21,637 bases of DNA, from the IMG/VR virus record IMGVR_UViG_3300033148_009426, positions 1 to 21,637 of that record; one strand, 5' to 3'. Position numbers and translations under genes: made by a program. The notes below the pieces were generated by a model. It saw only the letters and a program-made list of their open reading frames with translations, did no database searches and was not told where the DNA came from. How positions within the stretch are numbered: the stretch's first letter is position 1; every line of letters starts with the position of its first letter. This DNA is from a virus. Of this stretch, positions 21,605 to 21,637 are shown piece after piece.

Positions 21605-21637
21605 GTGTAGACTTTTAGTTTTCATATCGGCAGATTT

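Overview
The window is bacterial accessory DNA: dense genes, Shine-Dalgarno sequences, and integration, regulation, recombination and defence-like genes. The host cannot be named from this sequence. The serine recombinase / DUF2924 cassette, the sigma-factor-led recombination module and several conserved hypotheticals resemble islands I associate with Planctomycetota and some Desulfobacterota-like bacteria. That is family recall, not a search result.

Left part, 1-9483. A membrane protein cut by the window edge is followed by an HNH nuclease carrying an alkyltransferase-like winged helix and by a large J-domain protein, all on +. A RecD2-type helicase on - converges on the J-protein with a 7-nt gap. 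Next comes a + strand block that looks like a defence operon: a good sigma70-type promoter, a very short ORF containing a strong hairpin, an unrecognised 354-aa protein, a possible coupled 104-aa ORF, and a SIR2-TPR protein that is a likely NAD-consuming effector.

Central part, 9513-13892, all on -. A phage-like homologous-recombination module holds an ERCC4 nuclease, a DUF669 SSB-like protein, an AAA_24/Sak4-like ATPase, a Cas4/AddB-like PD-(D/E)XK nuclease, a small conserved protein, a sigma-70 family factor and another small conserved protein. The sigma gene leader has two perfect 9-bp pairings in H-type pseudoknot order.

Right part, 14084-21219, all on -. An unrecognised pair (zinc-ribbon/HTH protein and a 391-aa partner) and a 98-aa protein come first. 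An ImmA-type metalloprotease, its XRE repressor and a YdjM-like membrane protein follow, behind a near-consensus promoter with an operator-like palindrome. Last is a four-gene integration cassette: a 75-aa ORF, DUF2924, a large serine recombinase and a small HTH protein. A host-type tRNA-Asn(GTT) with its own terminator lies at the right edge.

Inferred logic: XRE/ImmA form a stress-released switch as in ICEBs1, the sigma factor may drive the recombination module, and the serine recombinase moves the element. No structural phage, conjugation or replication-initiation genes are visible, so this is probably one end of a larger or degraded mobile element. The most novel-looking parts are the SIR2 operon, the sigma leader RNA and the 391/313-aa pair.
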